Source of the DNA: Flavicella sp964230805
Lineage (GTDB): Bacteria > Bacteroidota > Bacteroidia > Flavobacteriales > Flavobacteriaceae
Reading direction: 5' to 3'
DNA: 64,000 bases
NCBI GenBank assembly: GCA_964230805.1
Contig: CAXRIA010000002.1
Location: forward strand, 76,490-140,489
Shown: positions 16,677 to 25,731 of the stretch, in pieces
How positions within the stretch are numbered: position 1 is the first letter of the stretch
Layout: every line of letters starts with the position of its first letter
Position numbers and translations under genes: made by a program
The notes under the pieces: model-generated
The model's input: the letters and a program-made list of their open reading frames with translations, nothing else
Databases searched by the model: none
What the model was told of the DNA's origin: nothing

Positions 16677-17486
16677 ATGAAACTTATTAAGAAAAATCCT
16701 TTTGGCCACATCCTATTTATCAAAAAATGGCTGATCAGAATTTTAGGAATCATCTCACACAGGCGTTACAATAAATTCAACAAACTTCAGATTGAAGGTT
16801 CTGAAATCATTCGCGATTTACCAGATAGCAACGTGTTGTTTATTTCCAATCACCAAACGTATTTTGCAGATGTGGCTGCCATGTTTCATGTGTTCAATGC
16901 CGCACTGAAAGGAAGAGTAGATTCCATCAAAAACATCGGATACATCTGGAATCCTAAATTAAATGTCTACTATATTGCAGCAGCCGAAACTATGAAGGCA
17001 GGTATTTTACCAAAAATATTCGCTTACATCGGATCGGTTTCTATTCAACGTACCTGGAGAAGTGACGGAAAAGACGTAAAAAGACAAGTAAAAATGTCTG
17101 ACATTAGCAATATTGGGACCGCATTAAACGATGGTTGGGTCATTACCTTCCCACAAGGAACCACCAAGCCATTCAATCCCATCCGAAGAGGAACAGCACA
17201 TATTATCAAAACCTACAAGCCCGTAGTCATTCCGATCGTAATTGATGGATTTCGTAGGTCCTTCGACAAAAAAGGATTGCTCATCAAAAAAAGAGGCGTT
17301 CTTCAAACTATGGTCATCAAAAAACCATTGCAAATAGACCACGAAAACGATTCGTTCGATGAGATTGTCGAAAAAATTGAATACGCCATAGAACAACACC
17401 CCTCGTTTCTAAAAGTAATTTCAGTGGAAGATTACAAAAAACAAGAAGACGCATTGAATAAGAAACGTGAATTTTGGCAATCCTAA
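16677..17486 (+). CDS. PlsC-like 1-acylglycerol-3-phosphate acyltransferase
   Basis: A 269-residue LPLAT-family protein that probably acylates lysophosphatidic acid or a related acceptor at the inner membrane. The block I motif is NHQTYFAD, in which five rather than four residues separate His and Asp. The block III motif is FPQGTTKPF, with Gln in place of the usual Glu of FPEGT. Despite these departures the order and spacing of the blocks fit the family (VVIPIVIDGF forms block IV). It may be a Bacteroidota-specific branch with a different acceptor. Confidence 0.82.
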   Translation: MKLIKKNPFGHILFIKKWLIRILGIISHRRYNKFNKLQIEGSEIIRDLPDSNVLFISNHQTYFADVAAMFHVFNAALKGRVDSIKNIGYIWNPKLNVYYIAAAETMKAGILPKIFAYIGSVSIQRTWRSDGKDVKRQVKMSDISNIGTALNDGWVITFPQGTTKPFNPIRRGTAHIIKTYKPVVIPIVIDGFRRSFDKKGLLIKKRGVLQTMVIKKPLQIDHENDSFDEIVEKIEYAIEQHPSFLKVISVEDYKKQEDALNKKREFWQS

Positions 17487-17550
17487 ATCTTCGCTCACAA
17501 TATAGTTCAAATCAATAGTTTTTTGTATTTTTATTGTCAAAAATTATTCT

Positions 17551-18495
17551 ATGACAATTACTCAATTAAAATACATCTTGGCCGTTGCGGAATACAAAAA
17601 CTTTACGGTTGCCGCCGAACACAGTTTTGTAACACAACCCACCTTGAGCATGCAAATACAAAAACTGGAGGACCAATTAGATGTTCAGATTTTCAATCGC
17701 AATAAAAAACCAATTGAACTTACCGAAATTGGAGAAAAAATTGTGGAACAAGCCAAGATTATTGTCAACGAAAGCAATCGAATTACAGACATTGTTCATC
17801 AACAAAAAGGTTACATTGGCGGCGATTTCAAATTGGCCATGATTCCGACCATCATGCCAACCCTGCTTCCGATGTTTCTCAAAACCTTCCACAAAAAGTA
17901 TCCAAAAATAAACTTACAGATTGAAGAGCTCACCACGGAAGAAATTGTTAAAAAACTAAACGATGGCAATATAGATGTCGCCATTGCCGCCACGCCGTTG
18001 GAGGAGGAAAACATCCATAAAAAACCGCTGTATTACGAGCCTTTTGTGGGATATGTCCCAGAGAACCACGCGCTTTTCGAAAAGAAAAATATTGCAATTG
18101 ATGATTTGGAAATTGACAACTTATTACTCCTAGAAGACGGTCATTGCTTCAAAGACAGTGTGTTAAATATTTGCAATGCTGCTGGCACAAACAAAGAAAA
18201 AAATTTCAGACTAGAGAGCGGTAGTTTTGACACCTTGATCAAATTGTCCAAAGAAGGTATGGGCATGACTCTTCTTCCCTATCTTCATACAATTGACATT
18301 CCATACAGTGACAAAAAATTTCTACGAAATTTTGAAAAACCTGCACCGGCGAGAGAAGTGAGTCTCATTTTTCACAAATCACAACTTAAAATGCAATTGA
18401 TCGAAGCTTTGAAAACAACCATTGATGGCATCATAAGAGGAGCTATTTCTTTCAACGATGTTGAAATTATCAGCCCGATTTATCAAAAAAAATAA
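17551..18495 (+). CDS. oxyR: OxyR-type LysR regulator of the peroxide response
   Basis: A 314-residue LysR regulator. Residues 1-60 form the winged HTH (TITQLKYILAVAEYKNFTVA, VTQPTLSMQIQKLE). The effector domain has LLEDGHCFKDSVLNICNAAG, placing cysteines at exactly residues 199 and 208, the redox pair of E. coli OxyR that forms a disulfide on H2O2 oxidation. This supports OxyR rather than a generic LysR. No katG, dps or ahpC lies in the window, so the targets are elsewhere. A TATTTTTA stretch shortly before the start may be its -7 box. Confidence 0.93.
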   Translation: MTITQLKYILAVAEYKNFTVAAEHSFVTQPTLSMQIQKLEDQLDVQIFNRNKKPIELTEIGEKIVEQAKIIVNESNRITDIVHQQKGYIGGDFKLAMIPTIMPTLLPMFLKTFHKKYPKINLQIEELTTEEIVKKLNDGNIDVAIAATPLEEENIHKKPLYYEPFVGYVPENHALFEKKNIAIDDLEIDNLLLLEDGHCFKDSVLNICNAAGTNKEKNFRLESGSFDTLIKLSKEGMGMTLLPYLHTIDIPYSDKKFLRNFEKPAPAREVSLIFHKSQLKMQLIEALKTTIDGIIRGAISFNDVEIISPIYQKK

Positions 18496-18524
18496 GAAAG
18501 CACAGCAATCATGGTTTTTACATC

Positions 18525-18561
18525 AAAAAAAAAGACTGTTATAAAACAGTCTTTTTTTTTT
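18525..18561. terminator. Bidirectional terminator after oxyR
   Basis: The stem GACTG / CAGTC is extended by A and T runs to about 13 bp, with an 8-nt loop. It lies between the convergent oxyR and the 64-aa gene and touches the latter's stop codon. Confidence 0.8.
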
Positions 18562-18754
18562 ACTTTGCCCAATCCAATCTTTCGGAAAGCTCAGGCTTTT
18601 CAGCTACAAAACCTTCTAGCCAAATCTTTAACTCTTGAATTTCGTGGGGTAATAAGGTATCGTAGGCTTTTTCCAATTCTTTGTAAAATAAATCCGCGTT
18701 AAAACTCACTTTTTGTAGTACTGTTTTCGTATACGCGTATGCTTGTCTCGCCAT
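18560..18754 (-). CDS. Conserved small protein (64 aa), unknown function
   Basis: A 64-residue helical protein (MARQAYAYTKTVLQKVSFNA, then KELEKAYDTLLPHEIQELKIW and a short acidic-aromatic end). It looks like a genuine cytosolic protein: balanced composition, a clean ATG and a dedicated terminator. I recognise the pattern as a small protein common in Flavobacteriaceae but know of no function. It is near another small gene (18853-19119) on the same strand, about 100 nt away. Confidence 0.75.
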   Translation of the reverse strand: MARQAYAYTKTVLQKVSFNADLFYKELEKAYDTLLPHEIQELKIWLEGFVAEKPELSERLDWAK

Positions 18755-18852
18755 AATTCTCTTTCGTGGTTTAAATAAAAACCAAACATAAACAAAAAAG
18801 ACTTTCTAAAAAAATACAAGAGGTATTTTAACAAATGTTTAAACCAAATTTC

Positions 18853-19119
18853 TTACAATTTCGAAATTTTCCCGGCCAAGTCTATCGCTATTTTTTCCAA
18901 ATCTTTTTGAATGGATTGAAAATGTGCTTTTTTCGAAAGTTCATTTTTTTCATGAATTTTATCCATCAAAGTATCAAAACTTGCAATGGCTTTGTCGATG
19001 ATCTTTTGAGATTTTTTGGTATCGGCATTTGGCGTTACAAATTCCCATACATAACATGCTTCGATCAAATCTCCTAATGTGTTGTGAATGTCTTTCTTTA
19101 AATTTTTAATAGAGGCCAT
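18853..19119 (-). CDS. Conserved small helical protein (88 aa), unknown function
   Basis: An 88-residue, almost entirely helical protein (MASIKNLKKDIHNTLGDLIEACYVWEF; KKSQKIIDKAIASFDTLMDKI). The heptad-like spacing of hydrophobic residues suggests a helical bundle or coiled coil. It lies 25 nt downstream of the HAD gene on the same strand and probably belongs to the kdsB-HAD transcript. No function is known to me. Confidence 0.8.
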   Translation of the reverse strand: MASIKNLKKDIHNTLGDLIEACYVWEFVTPNADTKKSQKIIDKAIASFDTLMDKIHEKNELSKKAHFQSIQKDLEKIAIDLAGKISKL

Positions 19120-19144
19120 TTTTTCTGTTGTTTTTAGTTTGTAT

Positions 19145-19852
19145 TTACTTTTTCCACAAGCTTTCCAACTCTGTTATAGAACAAAGCGTTGGGTACAAGG
19201 TAGTGGATTTTTCTGATTCGCATACTTTTTCGTGCTCCCAAGTGGTATGAAACGGAATGTGCACAGCCTTTGCACCAATTTTAATCACAGGCAATACATC
19301 TGACTTCAAAGAATTACCCACCATCAAAAACTCAGATGGAGAAATTTCGAGGTGCTTGAGTATTTTCAGATAATCCGATTCTTTTTTATCGCTCATCACC
19401 TCTACGTGGTGAAAATATTTCAACAAGCCCGATTTTTGTAATTTCCGTTCTTGATCCAACAAATCTCCTTTGGTGGCCACAATCAAACGAAAATCGCGAC
19501 TCAAATATTTCAATGTTTCCGACACTCCTGCCAGCAATTCAATAGGTTTGTTTAACATTTCCTTACCAATCGTAAGAATTTCCTCAACCACTGAGGGATG
19601 CACCTGATGGTTTGACAATTGGAGTGCAAGCTCAATCATAGACAATACAAAACCTTTGACACCATATCCGTAATGGGGAAGGTTTTCAATTTCTAGTTTG
19701 TACAATTCTTGATTGATTTTGTTTTCCGTTTCGTAAACGGATAATAATTTCGCCACTTTTTGCTCGGCCTCTCTGAAATAAGGCTCGTTTACCCATAGGG
19801 TATCATCGGCATCAAAAGCAATTACTTTTATATCACGAGGGTTTATTTCCAT
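19145..19852 (-). CDS. HAD-superfamily hydrolase (YjjG-like phosphatase)
   Basis: A 235-residue HAD phosphatase. Motif I is FDADDTLWV, with the two aspartates of DxDxT; motif II is the Thr of VATKGD; motif III is the Lys before SDYLKIL; motif IV is MVGNSLKSDVLP. The large alpha-helical cap inserted after motif I is of the C1 type. Related proteins act on nucleotides or sugar phosphates; the substrate is not determined. It overlaps the end of kdsB by 10 nt and is therefore co-transcribed with it. It is not a clear KdsC, which lacks a cap. Confidence 0.88.
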   Translation of the reverse strand: MEINPRDIKVIAFDADDTLWVNEPYFREAEQKVAKLLSVYETENKINQELYKLEIENLPHYGYGVKGFVLSMIELALQLSNHQVHPSVVEEILTIGKEMLNKPIELLAGVSETLKYLSRDFRLIVATKGDLLDQERKLQKSGLLKYFHHVEVMSDKKESDYLKILKHLEISPSEFLMVGNSLKSDVLPVIKIGAKAVHIPFHTTWEHEKVCESEKSTTLYPTLCSITELESLWKK

Positions 19853-20571
19853 CCTTCATTTGCTTTCTCCAGATCTTCCGGGGTATCAATACCGATGACC
19901 TTGTGTGGCGTTTCCACCATTTTTATTTTTTTTCCATATTCTAAAAAGCGGATTCCTTCTAGCTTTTCTGTCGCCTCATTTTGTTGCATAGACATGGTTG
20001 AAAAGTCAAGCAAAGCCTGCTTTCGAAAAGCATAAATTCCAATATGCTTGTAGTAAATGGTGTCTATTGCTTTGTTCTGCGGATACGGAATCGGAGCTCT
20101 CGAAAAATACAACACATGGTTCTCCTTATCCATCACTACTTTTACATTGTTTGGATTTTCTATTTCCTCTATCGATGTCATCGGATGTACCAAAGAGGCC
20201 AAATCAATGCGCTTTGCAGTATCCTCATGAAAAACCTGTATCAAATCGTGCAAAGGCTCTTTTTTCGTGAACGGCTCGTCTCCCTGAACATTTACGATAA
20301 TATCAGCCGCTACATTTTTTGCAGCTTCGGCAATTCTATCAGAGCCTGTTTGGTGTGTTTGTTTGCTTACAAAAACCTTTCCTCCATGTTTCAGAACCTC
20401 TTCCTTAATCATTTCGCTATCCGTCACCACATATACAGCCTCAAAAAGTCCAGTAGCAACTGTTGCTTCGTAGGTCCTTACAATCACTGATTTTCCCGCT
20501 AAGTTCTGCATTAATTTTCCTGGAAATCGGACTGCATCATAACGTGCAGGAATCATGGCAATGACTTTCAT
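19843..20571 (-). CDS. kdsB: 3-deoxy-manno-octulosonate cytidylyltransferase
   Basis: KdsB activates Kdo as CMP-Kdo for lipopolysaccharide inner-core synthesis in the cytosol. The 242-residue protein begins IAMIPARYDAVRFPGKLM, the CTP-binding loop typical of this family. It continues with QTGSDRIAEA and VNVQGDEPF (metal and Kdo binding) and YKHIGIYAFRK. Length is normal. Its presence shows that the organism builds an LPS-type outer membrane. It overlaps the HAD gene downstream. Confidence 0.96.
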   Translation of the reverse strand: MKVIAMIPARYDAVRFPGKLMQNLAGKSVIVRTYEATVATGLFEAVYVVTDSEMIKEEVLKHGGKVFVSKQTHQTGSDRIAEAAKNVAADIIVNVQGDEPFTKKEPLHDLIQVFHEDTAKRIDLASLVHPMTSIEEIENPNNVKVVMDKENHVLYFSRAPIPYPQNKAIDTIYYKHIGIYAFRKQALLDFSTMSMQQNEATEKLEGIRFLEYGKKIKMVETPHKVIGIDTPEDLEKANEGWK

Positions 20572-20644
20572 AAAGTATTTTCTTTGGTTGTAAAGTTAAT
20601 TTTTTTCTTCTAAAATTTAGTGCTTTGTCTCCTTTTGAAGCCTA

Positions 20645-22252
20645 TCATTTTATTTTTTTGACACGCTTTAAATAAAGATGATTGATAGGATTGACACCTA
20701 AATTTTTGACATTTTTATGTGCAAACCGCAAGGCAACATCATAATACAACGGGACCACAGGCGCCTCTTCAATTAAAATTCGATCCATTTCTTGATACAA
20801 CAATTGACGCTTCTCAGCATTCACTATTTTATTCGCAGCAACATAAAGACTGTCGAATGCCTTGTGGGAAAAATGGGTATAATTCGGTCCATTTGGTGAA
20901 AAGTAGTTGCTATGAAAAATAAACAAGTAATTCTCAGCATCAGGATAATCGGCTATCCAACTGCCTCGGAACAAACTCAGCTGTCCATTCACCTTTTTTT
21001 GACGTAAGGTGGAAGGTGGCATCACATCTACCTTAACTGTCAATCCAACTTTTTCGAGTGAGCGCTGAATATAGGCGCACAAATCCACATACTGATGGTC
21101 TGTACTGATTGTAATTGTAGGAGTCAAATCCCCTGTTTCTTCGATGTAAGATTGTACCAATTGTCTCGCTTTATCGGGCTGGTATCGGTATCCTTTTTCA
21201 TGGCAAAAAGAAGGCAACCCTTTGGGTATAAAACCGTTTATCGCTGGAGTTCCTATTCCATTTCGCAAAAACAAAATCATTTTTTCACGATCAAAACCAT
21301 GATTAATAGCTTGTCTAATTTTTTTTGAAAATACGGCTTGCTCCTTCGAATTGTCTAGACAAAAACCAAGATATTCTGTATTCAAAAATGGACTAGAAAT
21401 CAAATGCAACTTGTCTTGGTAGCGCCCTTGGAGCTTTCCGTCTTGTGTCAACAAATCATCTTTGTAAGATACATCAATACTGTTTAAAAAATCCAAATTC
21501 CCTTGAACAAATTGCAAGAACTCACTTTGTTTGTCCGGCAAAAATGAAATGGCCACTGCCTCCAAATATGGCAAATTATTCCCCATACTATCTTTCTCGT
21601 AATACAGAGGGTTTTTTCTAAAGATCAATTTGGTATTCTCGGCCCAAAATTTGACTTGAAAAGGACCGGTTCCTATGGGGTGAGATCGAAATTCATCACC
21701 AAAAAAACGAACCGCTTCTTCCGGAACGACAGAACAATACTTCATACTCAATAGACTCAAAAACGGTGGAAAAGCCTGTTTCAATTGAATGCGAAAAACA
21801 CGTTCCTCCAAAGCCTCAAAAGAAGCTACATAATTGAGAACCCATTTGCCTGGTGACGCAATTTTTGGATCTGTCAAACGATGAAAACTATATTCAAAAT
21901 CTTTGGCGGTTACCTTTCTTGTTTTTAAAACACCAAACAACTCGTGTTCGTGAAAATACACATCATCTCTAAGATAAAAAACGTACTCCAGTCCATCTTC
22001 CGAAATTTTCCAAGATTTTGCAATATCTGGCAAAACGTCCATGGCATCGCTCAACTGTACCAATCCGTTAAACAATTGTGACGTTGCCCATATTGTCCGT
22101 AAATCTTTTGAAAATGCAGGATCAAGTGTGGTGATATTCGCATGCTCATTGTATCGAAAAACTTGAAAGTCCTCAAATTTTTTTTCTTTTTTTATACATG
22201 ACACGAGGGTCAAAAATACCCCTAAAAAAAACACAAATGGCTGCTGTAACAT
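20645..22252 (-). CDS. Peptide-binding lipoprotein of an ABC transporter (SBP family 5)
   Basis: A 535-residue extracytoplasmic solute-binding protein of the DppA/OppA type. The signal peptide ends in the lipobox LVSC at residues 15-18. Typical family stretches follow: ITTLDPAFSKDLRTIWATSQLFNGLV, LPDIAKSWKISEDGLEYVFYL, HPIGTGPFQVKFW and IADYPDAENYL. These proteins deliver oligopeptides to a DppBCDF-type permease. No permease or ATPase gene is beside it, so it is an orphan here; its partners must lie elsewhere. It is divergent from mtaB. Confidence 0.92.
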   Translation of the reverse strand: MLQQPFVFFLGVFLTLVSCIKKEKKFEDFQVFRYNEHANITTLDPAFSKDLRTIWATSQLFNGLVQLSDAMDVLPDIAKSWKISEDGLEYVFYLRDDVYFHEHELFGVLKTRKVTAKDFEYSFHRLTDPKIASPGKWVLNYVASFEALEERVFRIQLKQAFPPFLSLLSMKYCSVVPEEAVRFFGDEFRSHPIGTGPFQVKFWAENTKLIFRKNPLYYEKDSMGNNLPYLEAVAISFLPDKQSEFLQFVQGNLDFLNSIDVSYKDDLLTQDGKLQGRYQDKLHLISSPFLNTEYLGFCLDNSKEQAVFSKKIRQAINHGFDREKMILFLRNGIGTPAINGFIPKGLPSFCHEKGYRYQPDKARQLVQSYIEETGDLTPTITISTDHQYVDLCAYIQRSLEKVGLTVKVDVMPPSTLRQKKVNGQLSLFRGSWIADYPDAENYLFIFHSNYFSPNGPNYTHFSHKAFDSLYVAANKIVNAEKRQLLYQEMDRILIEEAPVVPLYYDVALRFAHKNVKNLGVNPINHLYLKRVKKIK

Positions 22253-22359
22253 AATGCGAAGATACTAAAATCAGACCGTTCCCTGCGTTGGAATAAAAAC
22301 TTCCCTCTACCCAAGGAAAACTATCCTTTTTTTCTTTTTAAACTTAAAAATATATAACT

Positions 22360-22367
22360 TATTTTTG
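22360..22367 (+). promoter_or_regulatory. -7 box TATTTTTG of mtaB
   Basis: Exact TAnnTTTG match 20 nt before the mtaB ATG, in a T-rich spacer divergent from the solute-binding protein gene. Confidence 0.55.
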
Positions 22368-22387
22368 CAGACCCGAATTGTCAAAAC

Positions 22388-23713
22388 ATGCACAGCCCAA
22401 AAAAAGTAGCTTTTTACACACTCGGATGTAAATTGAATTTTTCAGAAACATCCACCATCGCACGCAATTTTACCGATGTAGGATATGATCGCGTGGGTTT
22501 TGAGGAAGTTGCCGACATTTATGTAATCAACACCTGCTCCGTCACTGAAAATGCGGACAAGCGTTTCAAAAGTATTGTAAAAAACGCACTTAAAAAAAAT
22601 GACAATGCCTTTTTAATTGCTGTCGGGTGCTATGCGCAATTGAAACCAGAAGAATTGGCAAATGTAGCCGGTGTAGATCTTGTTTTAGGAGCCACTGAAA
22701 AATTCAAAGTAACGGATTATATCAATGACCTTTCAAAAAATGACATGGGAGAAGTGCATTCCTGTGAAATTTCAGAAGCAGATTTCTATGTAGGCTCCTA
22801 TTCTATAGGAGATAGAACACGTGCTTTTTTAAAGGTACAAGATGGTTGTGATTACAAGTGCACCTATTGTACCATTCCACTTGCGCGAGGTATTTCTAGA
22901 AGTGACACCCTTGAAAATGTTTTAAAAAACGCAAAAGAAATTTCTGAAAAAGGCATTCAAGAAATCGTACTTACTGGCGTAAATATTGGTGATTACGGAA
23001 AAGGGGAATTCGGAAACAAAAAACACGAGCACACCTTTTTTGAACTCGTACAAGCACTGGACAAAGTAGAAGGCATCAAACGCCTGCGAATCTCCTCAAT
23101 AGAGCCCAACCTCTTAAAAAATGAGACCATTGATTTTGTAGCCAATTCCAATAGTTTTGTACCTCATTTCCACATCCCTTTACAAAGTGGAAGCGATGTA
23201 CTATTGAAATTGATGAAACGCAGGTATTTGCGACAGGTATATACAGATCGTGTGGAAAAAATCAAAGAAAAAATGCCAAATGCCTGTATTGGAGTAGACG
23301 TCATTGTGGGTTTCCCTGGTGAAACGGACGAACTGTTTTTAGAAACCTACCACTATTTAAGTGAACTCGACATTTCTTACCTACATGTCTTTACCTACTC
23401 TGAAAGACCGAATACCGAAGCGGCAACGATGCAAGACGTGGTGCCTCTCAAAACAAGACAAAAAAGAAGCAAAATGTTACGGGGTCTCTCGGTAAAAAAA
23501 CGACGTGCCTTCTATGAAAGTCAATTAAATACCTCACATACGGTTCTTTTTGAAAACGAAAACAAAGAAGGATACATTCAAGGATTTACTGAAAATTATG
23601 TCAAAGTAAAAACTCCATGGAATCCTGCCTTAGTAAACACCACACACCGAGTTCAATTGACCGAGATTGACGAAGACGGTTTGGTGCGATTCGATTGGTT
23701 GCCAAAGGCCTAA
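22388..23713 (+). CDS. mtaB: tRNA t6A37 methylthiotransferase MtaB
   Basis: A radical-SAM methylthiotransferase (441 residues) that converts t6A37 to ms2t6A37 in tRNAs reading ANN codons. The N-terminal MTTase domain begins FYTLGCKLNFSETS and supplies cysteines for the second iron-sulfur cluster, together with INTCSVTENADKR and VGCYAQ. The radical-SAM cluster motif is CDYKCTYC near residue 155. A C-terminal TRAM domain (about 370-435) binds tRNA. The TLGCK start separates MtaB from MiaB and RimO. Confidence 0.95.
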   Translation: MHSPKKVAFYTLGCKLNFSETSTIARNFTDVGYDRVGFEEVADIYVINTCSVTENADKRFKSIVKNALKKNDNAFLIAVGCYAQLKPEELANVAGVDLVLGATEKFKVTDYINDLSKNDMGEVHSCEISEADFYVGSYSIGDRTRAFLKVQDGCDYKCTYCTIPLARGISRSDTLENVLKNAKEISEKGIQEIVLTGVNIGDYGKGEFGNKKHEHTFFELVQALDKVEGIKRLRISSIEPNLLKNETIDFVANSNSFVPHFHIPLQSGSDVLLKLMKRRYLRQVYTDRVEKIKEKMPNACIGVDVIVGFPGETDELFLETYHYLSELDISYLHVFTYSERPNTEAATMQDVVPLKTRQKRSKMLRGLSVKKRRAFYESQLNTSHTVLFENENKEGYIQGFTENYVKVKTPWNPALVNTTHRVQLTEIDEDGLVRFDWLPKA

Positions 23714-23793
23714 CAAAGGAATTTCTCTATTTTGTTTGAAATTACCCAAACATTTCCCAACTTTGAATCAAAGAACTCTAAGATCGCTTTGTT

Positions 23794-24456
23794 TTGAACC
23801 CTAAAAAAAAACACCTCTATTTTATCCCAGGAACCGCAGCCAACGCCAAAATATTTGAACATCTAAAACTGCCCTCTGACCGATTTGAACTTCACTATTT
23901 AAAATGGTTGATTCCGATTTCCAGAAATGAAAAAATAGAAGATTACGCCTCGCGAATGAGTTCACAAATAAAACACAAAAACCCGGTACTTATCGGAGTT
24001 TCTTTTGGAGGGGTTCTAGCACAAGAAATCAGTAAAATAATCACTTGTGAAAAAATTGTTCTGATTTCAAGCATCAAAAATCGCAACGAACTGTCAAAAG
24101 CGTTGACTTTCATTCAAAAAACCAAAGCCTACAAATTATTTCCCAGTAGTTCCTTGCCCACCATAGAAATCCTGATGAAAAGATTGTACGGTGAAAAAAT
24201 AAAAAAGCGCATACAACAATACAACGATTACTTATCCTTTCGAGACCCGCTGTATTTGAATTGGGCAATCCAACAAGTATTGTGCTGGGATCAAAAAAAC
24301 AACCTTCCCAATTGCCTTCATATTCATGGAGACAAAGATCCTATATTCCCTGTCAAGTACATCCAAAACTGCACAATAATTCCAAATGGCAGCCATATCA
24401 TGATTCTTACCAAAGCCAAAGAAATCAGTAAAATTTTAAACAACGAACTTCGCTAA
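23794..24456 (+). CDS. Alpha/beta hydrolase with TTG start
   Basis: A 220-residue small alpha/beta hydrolase with the nucleophile elbow GVSFGG near residue 69 and the probable catalytic Asp/His in HGDKDPIFPVKY and NGSHIMILTKA. No ATG is available before the conserved opening HLYFIPGTAANAKIFEHL, so TTG at 23794 is the likely start. Similar proteins of about 220 residues are common in Flavobacteriaceae with no assigned substrate. It lies between mtaB and prfB. Confidence 0.85.
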   Translation: MNPKKKHLYFIPGTAANAKIFEHLKLPSDRFELHYLKWLIPISRNEKIEDYASRMSSQIKHKNPVLIGVSFGGVLAQEISKIITCEKIVLISSIKNRNELSKALTFIQKTKAYKLFPSSSLPTIEILMKRLYGEKIKKRIQQYNDYLSFRDPLYLNWAIQQVLCWDQKNNLPNCLHIHGDKDPIFPVKYIQNCTIIPNGSHIMILTKAKEISKILNNELR

Positions 24457-24562
24457 ACGGGTATTTCTACTCGAAAATAAACACCCGCGCCCCCTTGTTT
24501 AATTTTTTTTAAAAACTCATAAACAAAACGGATAAAACGGACAGATTGCCACAGAAAATGTT

Positions 24563-24570
24563 TATTTTTG
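24563..24570 (+). promoter_or_regulatory. -7 box TATTTTTG of prfB
   Basis: Exact TAnnTTTG match ending five bases before the ATG at 24576. If this ATG is used the mRNA would be leaderless or nearly so. Confidence 0.55.
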
Positions 24571-24575
24571 TACCT

Positions 24576-25682
24576 ATGATTGCACACGAACAGCTTGGCA
24601 AACTAGCGAACAGAATTGAAAAACTTAAGTCGTATCTCGACATTGATAAAAAAAAGATTCTGATTCAAAATGAAGAAGAAAAAAGTGCCAACCCCGATTT
24701 TTGGAACCACCCGAAAGAAGCCGAATTGGTGATGAAAAACCTACGAGGGCTAAAAAAATGGGTTCACGATTACGAGAAAATCGTGGGATTGAACGACGAT
24801 TTATCGGTGGTGCTCGATTTTTACAAAGAAGGAGAAGCTTCGGAAGAAGAAGTGGATCAGTTGGAACGGGAATTACTCGATTGTTTAGAAGCCATTGAAT
24901 TCAGAAACATGCTTTCTGACGAGGGAGATGACTTGAGTGCTGTTTTACAAATTACCGCAGGGGCTGGAGGAACCGAAAGCTGTGACTGGGCCCAAATGCT
25001 AATGCGCATGTACATGATGTGGGCCAAAAAACAGGGTTACAAACTGAAAGAGCTGAATTACCAAGAAGGAGATGTTGCAGGGATAAAAACAGTAACGCTT
25101 GAAATCAATGGTGATTTTGCTTTTGGTTATCTAAAAGGTGAAAATGGAGTGCATCGTTTGGTGCGTATCTCACCTTTCGACAGCAACGCAAAAAGACATA
25201 CCTCCTTTGCTTCTGTATATGTCTATCCCTTGGTCGATGATAGTATTGAAATCGTCATCAACCCTGCTGACATCGAGATCACCACAGCAAGATCCAGCGG
25301 CGCTGGTGGCCAAAACGTGAACAAGGTGGAAACCAAAGTACAATTGACACACAAACCCTCCGGTATTCAAATTTCATGTTCAGAAACACGCTCTCAACAC
25401 GAAAACCGTGACCGTGCCATGCAAATGTTAAAATCACAATTGTACGAAATTGAGCTTCGAAAGCAACAAGAAGCTCGTAGTGATATCGAAGCCAGTAAAA
25501 TGAAAATTGAATGGGGTAGCCAAATCCGAAATTATGTGATGCACCCCTACAAATTGGTAAAAGACGTGCGCACGTCACACGAAACAGGCAATGTCGATGC
25601 CGTGATGAATGGAGAAATTGATTCGTTTTTAAAAGCTTTTTTAATGTTGAATTCAGAAAGTGAACAAACAAACGATTTGTAA
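24576..25682 (+). CDS. prfB: Peptide chain release factor 2
   Basis: RF2 ends translation at UGA and UAA codons. The 368-residue protein has the GGQ loop in RSSGAGGQNVNKVETKVQ, and the codon-recognition region lies upstream. In many bacteria prfB needs a programmed +1 frameshift at an early UGA (TAT CTT TGA C). Here the same position reads TAT CTC GAC (SYLDIDKK) in one open frame, so there is no frameshift. An in-frame TTG ten codons upstream exists, but the -7 box lies between it and the ATG at 24576. Confidence 0.95.
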   Translation: MIAHEQLGKLANRIEKLKSYLDIDKKKILIQNEEEKSANPDFWNHPKEAELVMKNLRGLKKWVHDYEKIVGLNDDLSVVLDFYKEGEASEEEVDQLERELLDCLEAIEFRNMLSDEGDDLSAVLQITAGAGGTESCDWAQMLMRMYMMWAKKQGYKLKELNYQEGDVAGIKTVTLEINGDFAFGYLKGENGVHRLVRISPFDSNAKRHTSFASVYVYPLVDDSIEIVINPADIEITTARSSGAGGQNVNKVETKVQLTHKPSGIQISCSETRSQHENRDRAMQMLKSQLYEIELRKQQEARSDIEASKMKIEWGSQIRNYVMHPYKLVKDVRTSHETGNVDAVMNGEIDSFLKAFLMLNSESEQTNDL

Positions 25683-25731
25683 AAAGAATAGCCTATTCGG
25701 AAACAAAACCCGAAAGAAAAGAAAAAACACC

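Noticed and set aside
24546..24700. Programmed +1 frameshift in prfB.
   Set aside because: No early in-frame UGA exists; the position reads CTC GAC in a single open frame.
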